Made by a program: the position numbers and the translations under genes. A model generated the notes under the pieces. The model was not told where the DNA came from, ran no database searches, and saw only the letters and a list, made by a program, of their open reading frames with translations. 64,000 bases of DNA from Rossellomorea vietnamensis (GTDB taxonomy: Bacteria > Bacillota > Bacilli > Bacillales > Bacillaceae_B): NCBI RefSeq assembly GCF_001305855.1, contig NZ_LIXZ01000013.1, positions 1 to 64,000 on the forward strand, read 5' to 3'. Of this stretch, positions 52,363-60,729 are shown in pieces (within the stretch, counting starts at the first letter, position 1; every line of letters starts with the position of its first letter).

Positions 52363-53760
52363 GTGAGTGTGAAGGATGGACGTTTGTTGGATGAGTTAAG
52401 GGAGGTTGTCGGCAGTGGGAAGGTGTCGGTGAATGAAACGGTATTGGATCAACACGCAAGGGATGAATCTTATCATTCGCCAAGCTCACCGGATGTGGTG
52501 GTATTTCCCGAGAACAGTGAGGACGTGAGTGCAATTGTGAAATTGGCGTCTGCTCACCATATACCCATCATTCCATTTGGACTTGGCACCAGCCTTGAAG
52601 GGCACGTCATCCCATATGATAAGGGGATCACGATCGATTTTTCCGAGATGAATAGGATCCTTGAAGTACGGGAGAAGGATTTCCTCGTCAAGGTTCAGCC
52701 CGGTGTGACCCGCACCCAGCTGAATAAAGAATTAAAGAAATATGGCCTCTTCTTCTCCGTGGACCCGGGAGCGGATGCGACTCTCGGAGGAATGGCTGCC
52801 ACGAATGCCAGTGGAACGACTTCTGTTAAATATGGTGTCATGCGTGATCAGGTACGTGATCTTGAAGTGGTACTGCCCGATGGGGAAGTGATCCACACAG
52901 GTAATATGGCTCAGAAGTCCTCCTCAGGCTATCACTTGAATAGCTTATTTGTAGGGTCTGAGGGGACGCTTGGATGCATTACGGAACTAACCCTCCGCGT
53001 ATATGGCATTCCTGAATACACCGTGGCCGCACGGGCGTCATTCCAACATGTAGATGATGCAGTGGAAGCGGTCGTATCCATCCTGCAGGCGGGCGTCCCG
53101 ATTGCCAGATGTGAGCTTGTAGATGAGCCGTCCATGATTCAAGTGAACCGGTTCAGTGATACGGATTATAAGGAAAAACCGACTCTATTCCTTGAGTTTC
53201 ATGGCAATGAAGCGGGTCTGAATCAAGATGTTGAATTCACGAAAGAAATCGTTGCAGATCATCAGTGTGAAGACATTGTCTTTGAAGAGGATACGGCAGC
53301 ACGGAACAAATTGTGGGAAGCGAGGCATAATCTCGCCTATGCTTACGTGCATGGGCATCCGGGAAGGAAACTCATGGTGACGGATGTCTGCTTACCCATT
53401 TCTGAATTATCCGGAGCCGTTCAGCACGCCCGAAAACAACTTGAAGAATTAGAGCTCATCGGAGGGATCCTTGGGCATGTGGGGGACGGGAATTATCATA
53501 CCTCACTCATGATTGACCTGGATGATCCGGATGAGGTGAAGAGAGCCGGCATCTATAACGAACGGATTGTGGAATACGCCCTGGAACGGAATGGTACGTG
53601 CACAGGGGAACATGGAGTAGGGGTAGGGAAGATGAAGTATCAAGAGCGTGAACACGGGGGAGCCTTGAAGGTCATGGAGAAAATCAAACTGGCACTTGAT
53701 CCCGATGGAATCTTCAACCCTCACAAACTAGTACATAAAAAGAAGGAGGACTCAAAATGA
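52363..53760 (+). CDS. FAD-linked 2-hydroxyacid dehydrogenase (GlcD/D-lactate dehydrogenase type)
   Basis: A 465-residue flavoenzyme of the GlcD/LDHD family, oxidising D-lactate, glycolate or a similar 2-hydroxyacid. The PCMH-type FAD domain has DVVVFPENSEDVSAIVKLA, PFGLGTSLEGHV, DPGADATLGGMAATNASGTT and FVGSEGTLGCITELTL. The C-terminal FAD-oxidase domain includes GHVGDGNYHTSL, GTCTGEHGVGVGKMKY and DPDGIFNPHKLV. The start is GTG at 52363 behind GAAGGGGAG. It overlaps the BASS transporter gene by 4 nt (ATGA), suggesting coupled synthesis. It has no iron-sulfur (GlcF) partner. Confidence 0.9.
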   Translation: MSVKDGRLLDELREVVGSGKVSVNETVLDQHARDESYHSPSSPDVVVFPENSEDVSAIVKLASAHHIPIIPFGLGTSLEGHVIPYDKGITIDFSEMNRILEVREKDFLVKVQPGVTRTQLNKELKKYGLFFSVDPGADATLGGMAATNASGTTSVKYGVMRDQVRDLEVVLPDGEVIHTGNMAQKSSSGYHLNSLFVGSEGTLGCITELTLRVYGIPEYTVAARASFQHVDDAVEAVVSILQAGVPIARCELVDEPSMIQVNRFSDTDYKEKPTLFLEFHGNEAGLNQDVEFTKEIVADHQCEDIVFEEDTAARNKLWEARHNLAYAYVHGHPGRKLMVTDVCLPISELSGAVQHARKQLEELELIGGILGHVGDGNYHTSLMIDLDDPDEVKRAGIYNERIVEYALERNGTCTGEHGVGVGKMKYQEREHGGALKVMEKIKLALDPDGIFNPHKLVHKKKEDSK

Positions 53761-54737
53761 AACTACTTGAAACCATCAGTAATCTGGCAGGGAAGTACTT
53801 TGCCGTTTGGGTCATCCTGGTAGCGGCTATCGCTTATTTTATTCCGGCGTCATTTCTCTCATTAGGAGCTTATATTACGATCCTATTAGGAGTCGTGATG
53901 TTTGGCATGGGGCTCACTTTGAAGCCTGTTGATTTTCAACTGGTACTAAAAAAACCTCTACCTGTCATCACTGGGGTCCTGGCACAGTTTCTCATTATGC
54001 CACTGGGTGCCTTTTTAATTGCATACATACTTGGTCTGCCGGCTGAACTGGCTGCCGGTTTAGTATTATTAGGATCTGTTCCAGGAGGGACGGCATCCAA
54101 TGTCATGGTGTATCTCGCTAAAGGGAATCTTGCTCTATCCGTTGCCATGACCTCACTGTCGACGCTTTTGGCACCCATTGCAACGCCCCTGATCCTTCTC
54201 GGTCTTGCCGGTCAGTGGCTGCCCGTCGATCCCGTCGCCATGTTTCTTTCAATCGTGCAGGTAATCATCCTGCCGATCACGATTGGGTTAGTGGTACGAA
54301 AGCTATTCCCGGGTACCGTGGAAAAAAGCCTGAACGTTATTCCGCTTATTTCAGTTCTCGCAATCATCATCATCGTGTCAGCCGTCGTCTCTGCGAATGT
54401 TGAAAATATCGCATCTTCTGGGGCAATCATTTTCACGGCGGTGATCCTTCATAATCTATTTGGACTCGGCTTGGGATACGGCACCGGTGTCCTGATGAAG
54501 CTGGATGAAGGGACGAGACGTGCAATCTCTATAGAAGTGGGAATGCAGAACTCCGGACTCGGAGTGGCCCTTGCCACTGCCCACTTTGGTCCCCTCGCTG
54601 CCCTGCCGAGTGTCATTGCGGCAGTATGGCATAATATTTCAGGACCGATCCTTGCAACGTTTTGGAGTAAGAAACCTGTAGATGTCGAGGTGGAGGAGGA
54701 ATATAGTAGAGGAGCAGTCACCCCGAATGCGAGATAG
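53757..54737 (+). CDS. Bile acid:sodium symporter (BASS) family transporter
   Basis: A 326-residue membrane protein with about nine or ten helices. The family signatures are FGMGLTLKPVDFQLVLKKP, LLGSVPGGTASNVMVYLAKG with the sodium-site region, and ISIEVGMQNSGLGVALATAH. It resembles YocS of B. subtilis. Bacterial BASS proteins import organic anions such as keto acids. The 4-nt overlap with the FAD-linked dehydrogenase gene suggests that it imports the hydroxyacid or handles the keto acid product (inference). A terminator follows. Confidence 0.9.
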   Translation: MKLLETISNLAGKYFAVWVILVAAIAYFIPASFLSLGAYITILLGVVMFGMGLTLKPVDFQLVLKKPLPVITGVLAQFLIMPLGAFLIAYILGLPAELAAGLVLLGSVPGGTASNVMVYLAKGNLALSVAMTSLSTLLAPIATPLILLGLAGQWLPVDPVAMFLSIVQVIILPITIGLVVRKLFPGTVEKSLNVIPLISVLAIIIIVSAVVSANVENIASSGAIIFTAVILHNLFGLGLGYGTGVLMKLDEGTRRAISIEVGMQNSGLGVALATAHFGPLAALPSVIAAVWHNISGPILATFWSKKPVDVEVEEEYSRGAVTPNAR

Positions 54738-54745
54738 ATCAATCG

Positions 54746-54778
54746 AAAAAGGTACCGGATACTTCCGGTACCTTTTTG
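54746..54778 (+). terminator. Terminator after the BASS gene
   Basis: AAAAAGGTACCGG pairs perfectly with CCGGTACCTTTTT. Confidence 0.9.
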
Positions 54779-54780
54779 TT

Positions 54781-54856
54781 AGGGACGGACCTCCCAAATT
54801 GAGTGACAAATGCCGTCATTATCACATTCTTACGTGGAATTTGAGGTCCGTCCCTC
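54781..54856. repeat. REPIN-like inverted pair of the dispersed motif (76 bp)
   Basis: AGGGACGGACCTCC at 54781-54794 and GAGGTCCGTCCCTC at 54843-54856 in inverted orientation, nearly the same overall length as the pair at 52198-52274 but with an unrelated spacer. Confidence 0.85.
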
Positions 54857-54860
54857 AAAT

Positions 54861-55868
54861 CTACTTCCTTAGTAACAAGTACATAAAGTAAGGGGCGCCG
54901 ATGACGGCGATTGTGATGCCGGCTGGGATTCCGTCGGGTTCGAGGATGTTCCGGCCGATGGTATCGGCGAGTAAAAGGAGCCATCCCCCGAGCAATATGG
55001 CGATGGGGATGAACATTTGATTGCGCGGTCCGACCATGGCTTTTGCCATATGAGGGGCCATCAAGCCGATAAAGGCGATCCCGCCAGTGACAGAAACTGC
55101 AGAGGCTGCCAGGGCGACTGCCACGATCAGCATCATGAAGCGCTCACGGTTGATGGAGACGCCAACACCCACCGAAACAGGCTCGCTTAATCCAAGGAGG
55201 TTAAGCATTTGAGATTTATAGAGTGCAAAGGGAATGAGGATCACAAGCCAAGGGAGAATAGCCCATATAAACGGCCAGTCAGCACCCCATATATTCCCCG
55301 CCAGCCACTTGGCAATGAAGTCCACCTTCGCCCGTTCAGCGCTTGAGATCAGAATGATCATGAGACCGGACATCGCCATGGAGAATCCGACTCCCACCAG
55401 GACCAGGCGGACGGGCTGGATCCCGTTTTTCTTACTATATGAAAAGAAGTAGATCAAGCATGCTGTAAGAAGCGCACCCCCGAAAGCCACAATGGGAAGC
55501 AGATACGCAAATGAACCGGCATCGATCGGAAAGAATAGGAAGAAGATGGCGATGGAAACGCCAGCTCCGGAATTGATTCCGATGATTCCCGGGTCTGCCA
55601 GATCATTCCGGGTAATGCCTTGCAGGATGGAGCCTGATAGGGCAAGGGCCATTCCCGCGAGAATTGTGATGATGATTCTCGGCAAGCGTATGGAGAAAAG
55701 GATGAATTCTTCTTTAAATGACCCGTCACCTAAAAGGGTCGGGATGAGCCGGCTGTACGATACTGAAGAATAACCAAGTCCGATGCTAATAAACGCTGTT
55801 GTTATGATTAGTACGAATAGGGCTATAAGAAGCATCCGTTGTTTTTTTATCAAATCAGGATGTATCAT
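54861..55868 (-). CDS. Iron-siderophore ABC permease, FecCD family (YfhA-like)
   Basis: A 335-residue membrane permease with about nine or ten helices. FecCD motifs include PRIIITILAGMALALSGSIL, QGITRNDLADPGIIGINSGA, GIAFIGLMAPHMAKAMVGPR and DTIGRNILEPDGIPAGITIA. It forms the channel of a ferric-siderophore importer with the preceding permease. Its start overlaps the stop of that gene by one base. It is last in the leftward operon; a dispersed repeat pair lies just downstream. In B. subtilis the related system is YfiZ-YfhA, for hydroxamate-type siderophores. Confidence 0.92.
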   Translation of the reverse strand: MIHPDLIKKQRMLLIALFVLIITTAFISIGLGYSSVSYSRLIPTLLGDGSFKEEFILFSIRLPRIIITILAGMALALSGSILQGITRNDLADPGIIGINSGAGVSIAIFFLFFPIDAGSFAYLLPIVAFGGALLTACLIYFFSYSKKNGIQPVRLVLVGVGFSMAMSGLMIILISSAERAKVDFIAKWLAGNIWGADWPFIWAILPWLVILIPFALYKSQMLNLLGLSEPVSVGVGVSINRERFMMLIVAVALAASAVSVTGGIAFIGLMAPHMAKAMVGPRNQMFIPIAILLGGWLLLLADTIGRNILEPDGIPAGITIAVIGAPYFMYLLLRK

Positions 55869-56875
55869 TAGAAGCCTTTCCCTCCTTTATGAACGATGAA
55901 CAGGAAGAAGGGTAACCCCATCATCGCGACGATCGCTGCCACAGGTGTCTCATAGGGAGCGTTTATGGTACGTCCTAGTGTGTCTGCAAGCAGCATAAAT
56001 AGAGCCCCCATCAAGGTGGAGACGGGGATGATGAAACGGTAATCCGTTCCGACGATCGCCCGCACAATATGAGGGATCATCAAGCCGATGAACACCATGT
56101 TCCCGACAAGTGCCACGGCAGCACCTGCAAGCAGGACGAGCACGATGAAAAGAATACCTTTGACAAATGCCGTCCGTTGCCCCAAGCCTACCGCCACTTC
56201 CTCGTTCAAACTCAAGATCGTCAGCTGTCTGGATAAAAATAAGGAAACCAGTATACCGATCAAAATGAACGGAACAATTACTTGAAGCTGCCCCCAGGTG
56301 GTTCCGATCATCCCGCCTGCCGTCCACATGGAGACTTCTTTTGAAAGCTTGAAAAATAGGCCGATTCCTTCTGCTATGGCAAATAAAAAGGCGGAAACAG
56401 CCGCTCCGGCCAGTACGATTCTAAAGGGGGAAAAACCGCCTCTTCTCATGGAACTGATCCCGAATACCATAAGGGCACCCACGGCGGAACCAATAAAGCA
56501 GGAAATCATGATGCCGAAATAGCTCACCGAAGGGATGAACGCGAGAGCAACTGCCAAAGCAGCATTGGCTCCGGCTGTCAGTCCAAGGAGTCCTGGATCG
56601 GCCAAAGGATTTCGTGTCATTCCCTGCATGATGGCTCCAGATACAGCCAAGGATGCTCCCACTACAATGGCAGCGACTTCACGGGGAAAGCGGATTTCCT
56701 GAAGAATGTTGATGGTATCTCCCTTACCGGTAAAAGTCAGTGCATGAAAGACTTCCTTTACGGGTGTTTCTGCAGCTCCATACACTACAGATATCAAAAA
56801 GGCGGCAACAAACAAAAGGAAGACCCCGATCAATTTATAAATAAATGGAATCCGTTGTTGTTGAGTGTTCATCAT
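55868..56875 (-). CDS. Iron-siderophore ABC permease, FecCD family (YfiZ-like)
   Basis: A 335-residue permease with the same FecCD architecture: PREVAAIVVGASLAVSGAIM, QGMTRNPLADPGLLGLTAGA, GNMVFIGLMIPHIVRAIVGT and DTLGRTINAPYETPVAAIVA. Three possible start codons follow each other (TTG 56878, ATG 56875, ATG 56872) with a weak ribosome site. It lies 67 nt after the binding protein gene and is coupled to the second permease by a one-base overlap. Confidence 0.92.
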   Translation of the reverse strand: MMNTQQQRIPFIYKLIGVFLLFVAAFLISVVYGAAETPVKEVFHALTFTGKGDTINILQEIRFPREVAAIVVGASLAVSGAIMQGMTRNPLADPGLLGLTAGANAALAVALAFIPSVSYFGIMISCFIGSAVGALMVFGISSMRRGGFSPFRIVLAGAAVSAFLFAIAEGIGLFFKLSKEVSMWTAGGMIGTTWGQLQVIVPFILIGILVSLFLSRQLTILSLNEEVAVGLGQRTAFVKGILFIVLVLLAGAAVALVGNMVFIGLMIPHIVRAIVGTDYRFIIPVSTLMGALFMLLADTLGRTINAPYETPVAAIVAMMGLPFFLFIVHKGGKGF

Positions 56876-56942
56876 CAATCATCTTTTCTTTTTAGAGTAT
56901 GGGAAAGGGGAACTCTTATCATTAAGAATTCCCCTTTAAAAA

Positions 56943-57869
56943 TTAATTGCCTAGAAATTTGTCTTTGAAGAAGTCCAACTGGTAATCCAGAGTAAGTGGA
57001 TCATTAAAGTAAAATTCCATCATATTCACTTCAAACACCTGATTGTTCTTCACTGCAGGAATATTCTTGTATGTTTCAGTTTCCATAAAGGAGTTATCTG
57101 CTTTTGGATCTTTACTTATGATCAGGTAGTCTCCGGCAAATTCGGGCATCACTTCAGTGGAGAGGGCGAAATATCCAGGTTCCAAGGCTTGTTCTTTTAC
57201 TTTCTCAGGCATTTTTAAATCCATTTCCTGATAAAGGATTTCAGTTCCGCGTCCCCAGTTGTTCCCGTATACGTATAATTGCTTATTGAAGCTTTCAATG
57301 ACAGAAACGGTTGTATCTTCACCGATTTTTGCTTTGATATCATCACCTGCAGCTCCGGCACGCTCTTTAAAATCATCTACCCATTGCTGCGCTTCTTTTT
57401 CTTTGTTTAGTAGTTTCCCAATTTCGATATGTTGAGTTAAGTAGTCTACTTTTCCATAAGTGTATGTAACCGTAGGGGCAATTTCATTTAATTTGTCGAC
57501 ATTTTTAATATTGGATAACCCGATGATCAGATCCGGATCAAGTTCGATGATTTTTTCAAGATTTTCATCTGTGACCTCTTCAACGCCTTTGAGCTCTTTA
57601 TCCCAGCTTGGATTCAGTTTGGACCAGGAGTCGACGCCGACCAGGTTCACATCGAGTGCCATGACGTTTCCTGCGAATGAGGATAGAACGACGACACGTT
57701 GTGGATCGGCAGGTACTTCAACGGGACCATTTTCTGATTGATAGGTGATGGTATCTGATTTATTATCCTTTTCTTTTGAATCTGAACCTTCTTCTTTCGT
57801 TGAACCATTGCTGCAGGCACTAACCAGTAACACCAACAGCAGAGTAAACGGAATGAGCCATTTTTTCAT
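56943..57869 (-). CDS. yfiY: Iron-siderophore binding lipoprotein (YfiY-like)
   Basis: A 308-residue class III periplasmic-binding-type lipoprotein (lipobox LLVSAC, Cys19) that captures ferric siderophore at the cell surface. It has VEVPADPQRVVVLSSFAGNV near the start of the mature domain, IIELDPDLIIGLSNIK, and a C-terminal FYFNDPLTLDYQLDFF. The ATG at 57869 follows AAAGGAG, and the gene overlaps the end of the ATPase gene by 50 nt. It resembles YfiY, which binds schizokinen/arthrobactin-type siderophores, but ligand choice cannot be read from sequence. Confidence 0.9.
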   Translation of the reverse strand: MKKWLIPFTLLLVLLVSACSNGSTKEEGSDSKEKDNKSDTITYQSENGPVEVPADPQRVVVLSSFAGNVMALDVNLVGVDSWSKLNPSWDKELKGVEEVTDENLEKIIELDPDLIIGLSNIKNVDKLNEIAPTVTYTYGKVDYLTQHIEIGKLLNKEKEAQQWVDDFKERAGAAGDDIKAKIGEDTTVSVIESFNKQLYVYGNNWGRGTEILYQEMDLKMPEKVKEQALEPGYFALSTEVMPEFAGDYLIISKDPKADNSFMETETYKNIPAVKNNQVFEVNMMEFYFNDPLTLDYQLDFFKDKFLGN

Positions 57870-58665
57870 GTTGAGCTTCTCCTTTGAGTAAATTGTATGT
57901 GATACACATTGGCTTATTTGTTCGGGGATCTCTTCCTATTTCGGCATCAATGTGGAATACCTTCTTCAATACGTCGTGGGTGATGACTTCTTCGCAGCTT
58001 CCGGATTTGACGATTTCACCTTCTTTTAACGCTACGATATAATCGGCAAACCGGGCTGCCTGGTTCAAATCGTGGAGGACCATTACGATGGTGCGTTCCT
58101 CTTCCAGGTTGAGCTTTTGTAACAGTTCAAGTACTTCGAGCTGATGGGCCATGTCTAAATAGGTAGTAGGTTCATCGAGGAAAATGATGTCCGTTTCCTG
58201 GGCAAGAGCCATGGCAATCCATACGCGTTGACGCTGACCGCCGGATAAGGCATCGACTTCTCTGTACTTAAATTCTAGAATCCCTGTCACTTCAAGAGCC
58301 CAGTTGATGACGTCGTAGTCTTTTTTGGTCAGCCGTCCCATTCCTTTTTGATGAGGGAAACGTCCGTACGACACCAATTCACCAACCGAGAGTCCGCTTG
58401 CACTTTCAGGTGTTTGAGGGAGAATCGCCATCTTTTTGGCCAATTCTTTTGTATTTCCCCTTGAAATGTTTTCACCATCCAACAGGACATTCCCGGAGTG
58501 GTGGGGGATGATCCGGGTAATCGCTTTCAACAGGGTGGACTTCCCACAACCATTGGATCCGATGATGGTTGTGATTTTTTTGTCCGGGATGTCGACGCTG
58601 AGATTTTTCACAATCAGTCGGTCCCCATAACCAATGTTTAATTCGTCTGTACAGAGGCGTACCAT
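57820..58665 (-). CDS. yusV: Iron-siderophore ABC transporter ATPase (YusV/FecE-like)
   Basis: A 281-residue ATPase with Walker A GSNGCGKST, signature ALSGGQRQRVWIAMALAQ and Walker B DIIFLDEPTTYLD, plus the H-loop VLHDLN. ATG 58665 is chosen because it follows GGAGGTCATAAA and starts MVRLCTDELNIGYG. It is the first gene of the operon behind a Fur box. Its last 16 codons overlap the binding protein gene. In B. subtilis YusV is encoded apart and serves several siderophore systems; here it heads the operon. Confidence 0.93.
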   Translation of the reverse strand: MVRLCTDELNIGYGDRLIVKNLSVDIPDKKITTIIGSNGCGKSTLLKAITRIIPHHSGNVLLDGENISRGNTKELAKKMAILPQTPESASGLSVGELVSYGRFPHQKGMGRLTKKDYDVINWALEVTGILEFKYREVDALSGGQRQRVWIAMALAQETDIIFLDEPTTYLDMAHQLEVLELLQKLNLEEERTIVMVLHDLNQAARFADYIVALKEGEIVKSGSCEEVITHDVLKKVFHIDAEIGRDPRTNKPMCITYNLLKGEAQHEKMAHSVYSAVGVTG

Positions 58666-58689
58666 TTTATGACCTCCATTTATAAAATT

Positions 58690-58708
58690 GATAATGATTC
58701 TCATTCTC
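58690..58708. promoter_or_regulatory. Fur box of the siderophore importer
   Basis: GATAATGATTCTCATTCTC closely matches the classic 19-bp Fur box GATAATGATAATCATTATC (three mismatches). It lies 25 nt upstream of the ATPase start. Confidence 0.88.
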
Positions 58709-58794
58709 GAACAATTTCAATACTATAATCCTTTTTTACCAATGTCAACATAAAATTTGGTTGTCAAGGGAATGAAAAAGAGATAGGATGTAAT

Positions 58795-58809
58795 TGAGAA
58801 TGATAATCA
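58795..58809. promoter_or_regulatory. Fur box of the ferredoxin-NADP reductase-like gene
   Basis: TGAGAATGATAATCA matches the 7-1-7 Fur pattern and lies 33 nt upstream of the TTG start. Together with the box at 58690 it makes this a divergent iron-controlled region. Confidence 0.82.
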
Positions 58810-58842
58810 ATTATAGTTTGGTTACTCAAGGAGTGAACGGAA

Positions 58843-59892
58843 TTGGAAAAAGAATTATTCGACGTAACAGTCATCGGCGGAGGACCGGCTGGCCTTTACT
58901 CAGCCTTTTACAGCGGATTAAGAGAAATGAAAACGAAGATCATTGAATTTCAGCCAAGCTTAGGCGGAAAGATACACGTCTATCCAGAAAAGATGATTTG
59001 GGATGTAGGGGGAATGACTCCTGTACCGGGGGCAAAACTTATTGAGCAGCTTGTTCAACAAGGGCTGACATTCGATCCGACTGTCGTCCTGAATGAAAAG
59101 GTCGAGTCGATGACGAGAGATGAAGAAGGAATATTTATTCTCGAAGGTTCTTCCGGTGAAAAGCACTATTCAAAAACGGTCATCGTCGCAGTGGGAAGTG
59201 GGATCATTAATCCACAAAAGCTTAACATCGAGGGAGCAGAAAGGTTTGAAGTCTCCAATTTAAACTATACGGTAAAGTCATTGAAACGGTTCAAAGGAAA
59301 AACCGTCATCATCTCAGGTGGAGGCAACTCTGCGATCGACTGGGCAAATGAACTGGAGCCGGTTGCTGGGAAAGTATACATTGCCTATCGAAAGGATGCC
59401 CTCAAAGGACACGAAGCACAGTGCGCACAGCTCATGACCAGCTCGGTGACTTGCTTACTGAATACGTCCATTTCCAAGCTGATAGCTGGTGCCGGCCATG
59501 ATTCCATTGAGAAGGTAGAGTTGACGAATCACCAGACAAACGAAGTATCCTATCTGTCGATCGATGAAGTAATCATCAATCATGGATATGAAATCGATAC
59601 ATCTTTACTAAAGAATAGTTCACTCGATATCGATATGATCGATGATTACTATATAGCTGGTACAACAACGAGCGAATCCTCAATAGAAGGGCTTTATGCG
59701 GCAGGCGATATCCTGAAACATGAAGGAAAAGTGAATTTGATTGCCGGCGCTTTCCAGGATGCCGCAAACGCGGTCAATAAAGCCAAGCAATTCATTCAAC
59801 CCGACGCCAAAGAATTTGCCATGGTCTCTTCTCATAACGAAGCATTCAAGAAAAGGAATAAAGAATTGGTTAAGCAGATGATGAACTCATAA
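58843..59892 (+). CDS. Ferredoxin/flavodoxin-NADP reductase type 2, iron-regulated
   Basis: A 349-residue thioredoxin-reductase-like FAD/NADPH enzyme of the FNR type 2 family (YumC/YcgT of B. subtilis). It has the FAD site DVTVIGGGPAGLYSAFYSGL, NADPH site KTVIISGGGNSAIDWANELE and C-terminal SIEGLYAAGDILKHEGKVNL. It lacks the CxxC pair of thioredoxin reductase, as expected for FNR. It transfers electrons from NADPH to ferredoxin/flavodoxin or perhaps to ferric siderophores. The start is TTG at 58843 behind AAGGAGTG. The Fur box and divergent siderophore importer suggest a role in iron release; YcgT is also a Fur target in B. subtilis. Confidence 0.9.
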   Translation: MEKELFDVTVIGGGPAGLYSAFYSGLREMKTKIIEFQPSLGGKIHVYPEKMIWDVGGMTPVPGAKLIEQLVQQGLTFDPTVVLNEKVESMTRDEEGIFILEGSSGEKHYSKTVIVAVGSGIINPQKLNIEGAERFEVSNLNYTVKSLKRFKGKTVIISGGGNSAIDWANELEPVAGKVYIAYRKDALKGHEAQCAQLMTSSVTCLLNTSISKLIAGAGHDSIEKVELTNHQTNEVSYLSIDEVIINHGYEIDTSLLKNSSLDIDMIDDYYIAGTTTSESSIEGLYAAGDILKHEGKVNLIAGAFQDAANAVNKAKQFIQPDAKEFAMVSSHNEAFKKRNKELVKQMMNS

Positions 59893-59925
59893 TGGTAATG
59901 ATCCCTCCGAGGGTAGAGGGAGTCT

Positions 59926-60630
59926 TCATTTATACAGATAGATTTTTATCTGATCCTGCTTATCTATCGTTGCCAGCAAGACCTCGTGTACTGTAACATC
60001 ATGAGAATTTCTTAATTGATCATACAACCAGGATCCGTTTTTATTAAGCTTCATTAATGCTGATAGATTGACTCTGCCATCCTCGATAATGGGGATGGGG
60101 AGGTCAAATGCTTTAAAAGGGAGTGCGACATCCTGAATTGTAACGGGCTGATACTGTGGTTTGAGAAAAAATGAAATCTCTCCTCCAGGCTCCCACAGGG
60201 CTATCGCAACTTTATGAACTTCTTCGATTTGCTGCTTCCTTAATTCAGATAACAGGCTTTCTATAGGAATCCTTGCTTTCTTGAGATTTTTATATAAGAT
60301 TTCACCATTATGTATTATGGGAATAGGGGAGGGATCGAGTATTTTTCGTATGAAGGTTGAATGAAGGCTGAGGTAAACCCCAATTAGATAGAGAATCACC
60401 AACGTTCCCATAGTGAGCATAGATCCTTTCATTCCTAACCCTTCGTCAGACAAGGGATGAGCCATAATATTCCCGATTAAAAGTGCCATAACAAAATCAA
60501 GGAATCGCAGTTGAGAAATGGACCGTTGTCCCATTAATTTGGTTATGACAAGTAAAAAGGTGAATCCTGTAGCAGCACGGAAAATCCATTCCACAGCGGT
60601 TAATGATTCCTGGCTCATGAAGAAATCCAA
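59926..60630 (-). CDS. DUF421/YetF-family membrane protein
   Basis: A 234-residue protein with three N-terminal helices (e.g. FRAATGFTFLLVITKLMGQR, FVMALLIGNIMAHPLS) and a soluble domain holding the YetF-family motif RSISQLRFLDFVMALLIGN and PIPIIHNGEILYKNLKKARI. Family proteins in Bacillus are linked to spore germination or envelope roles, otherwise poorly known. The start appears to be TTG at 60630, 9 nt after GGAGG; an ATG lies four codons further in. It is convergent with the FNR gene. Confidence 0.87.
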   Translation of the reverse strand: MDFFMSQESLTAVEWIFRAATGFTFLLVITKLMGQRSISQLRFLDFVMALLIGNIMAHPLSDEGLGMKGSMLTMGTLVILYLIGVYLSLHSTFIRKILDPSPIPIIHNGEILYKNLKKARIPIESLLSELRKQQIEEVHKVAIALWEPGGEISFFLKPQYQPVTIQDVALPFKAFDLPIPIIEDGRVNLSALMKLNKNGSWLYDQLRNSHDVTVHEVLLATIDKQDQIKIYLYK

Positions 60631-60693
60631 TAAACACGTCCTCCTTCTTTCTTAACTGACAATTAGTCTTTCCAAAAAGCACTTGTAAGAAAC

Positions 60694-60723
60694 AAAAAAG
60701 ATGCCTACAATTGCAGGCATCTT
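60694..60723 (-). terminator. Terminator of the terC-like gene
   Basis: AAGATGCCT pairs with AGGCATCTT; on the minus strand it is followed by six T. Confidence 0.85.
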
Positions 60724-60729
60724 CCAGGG

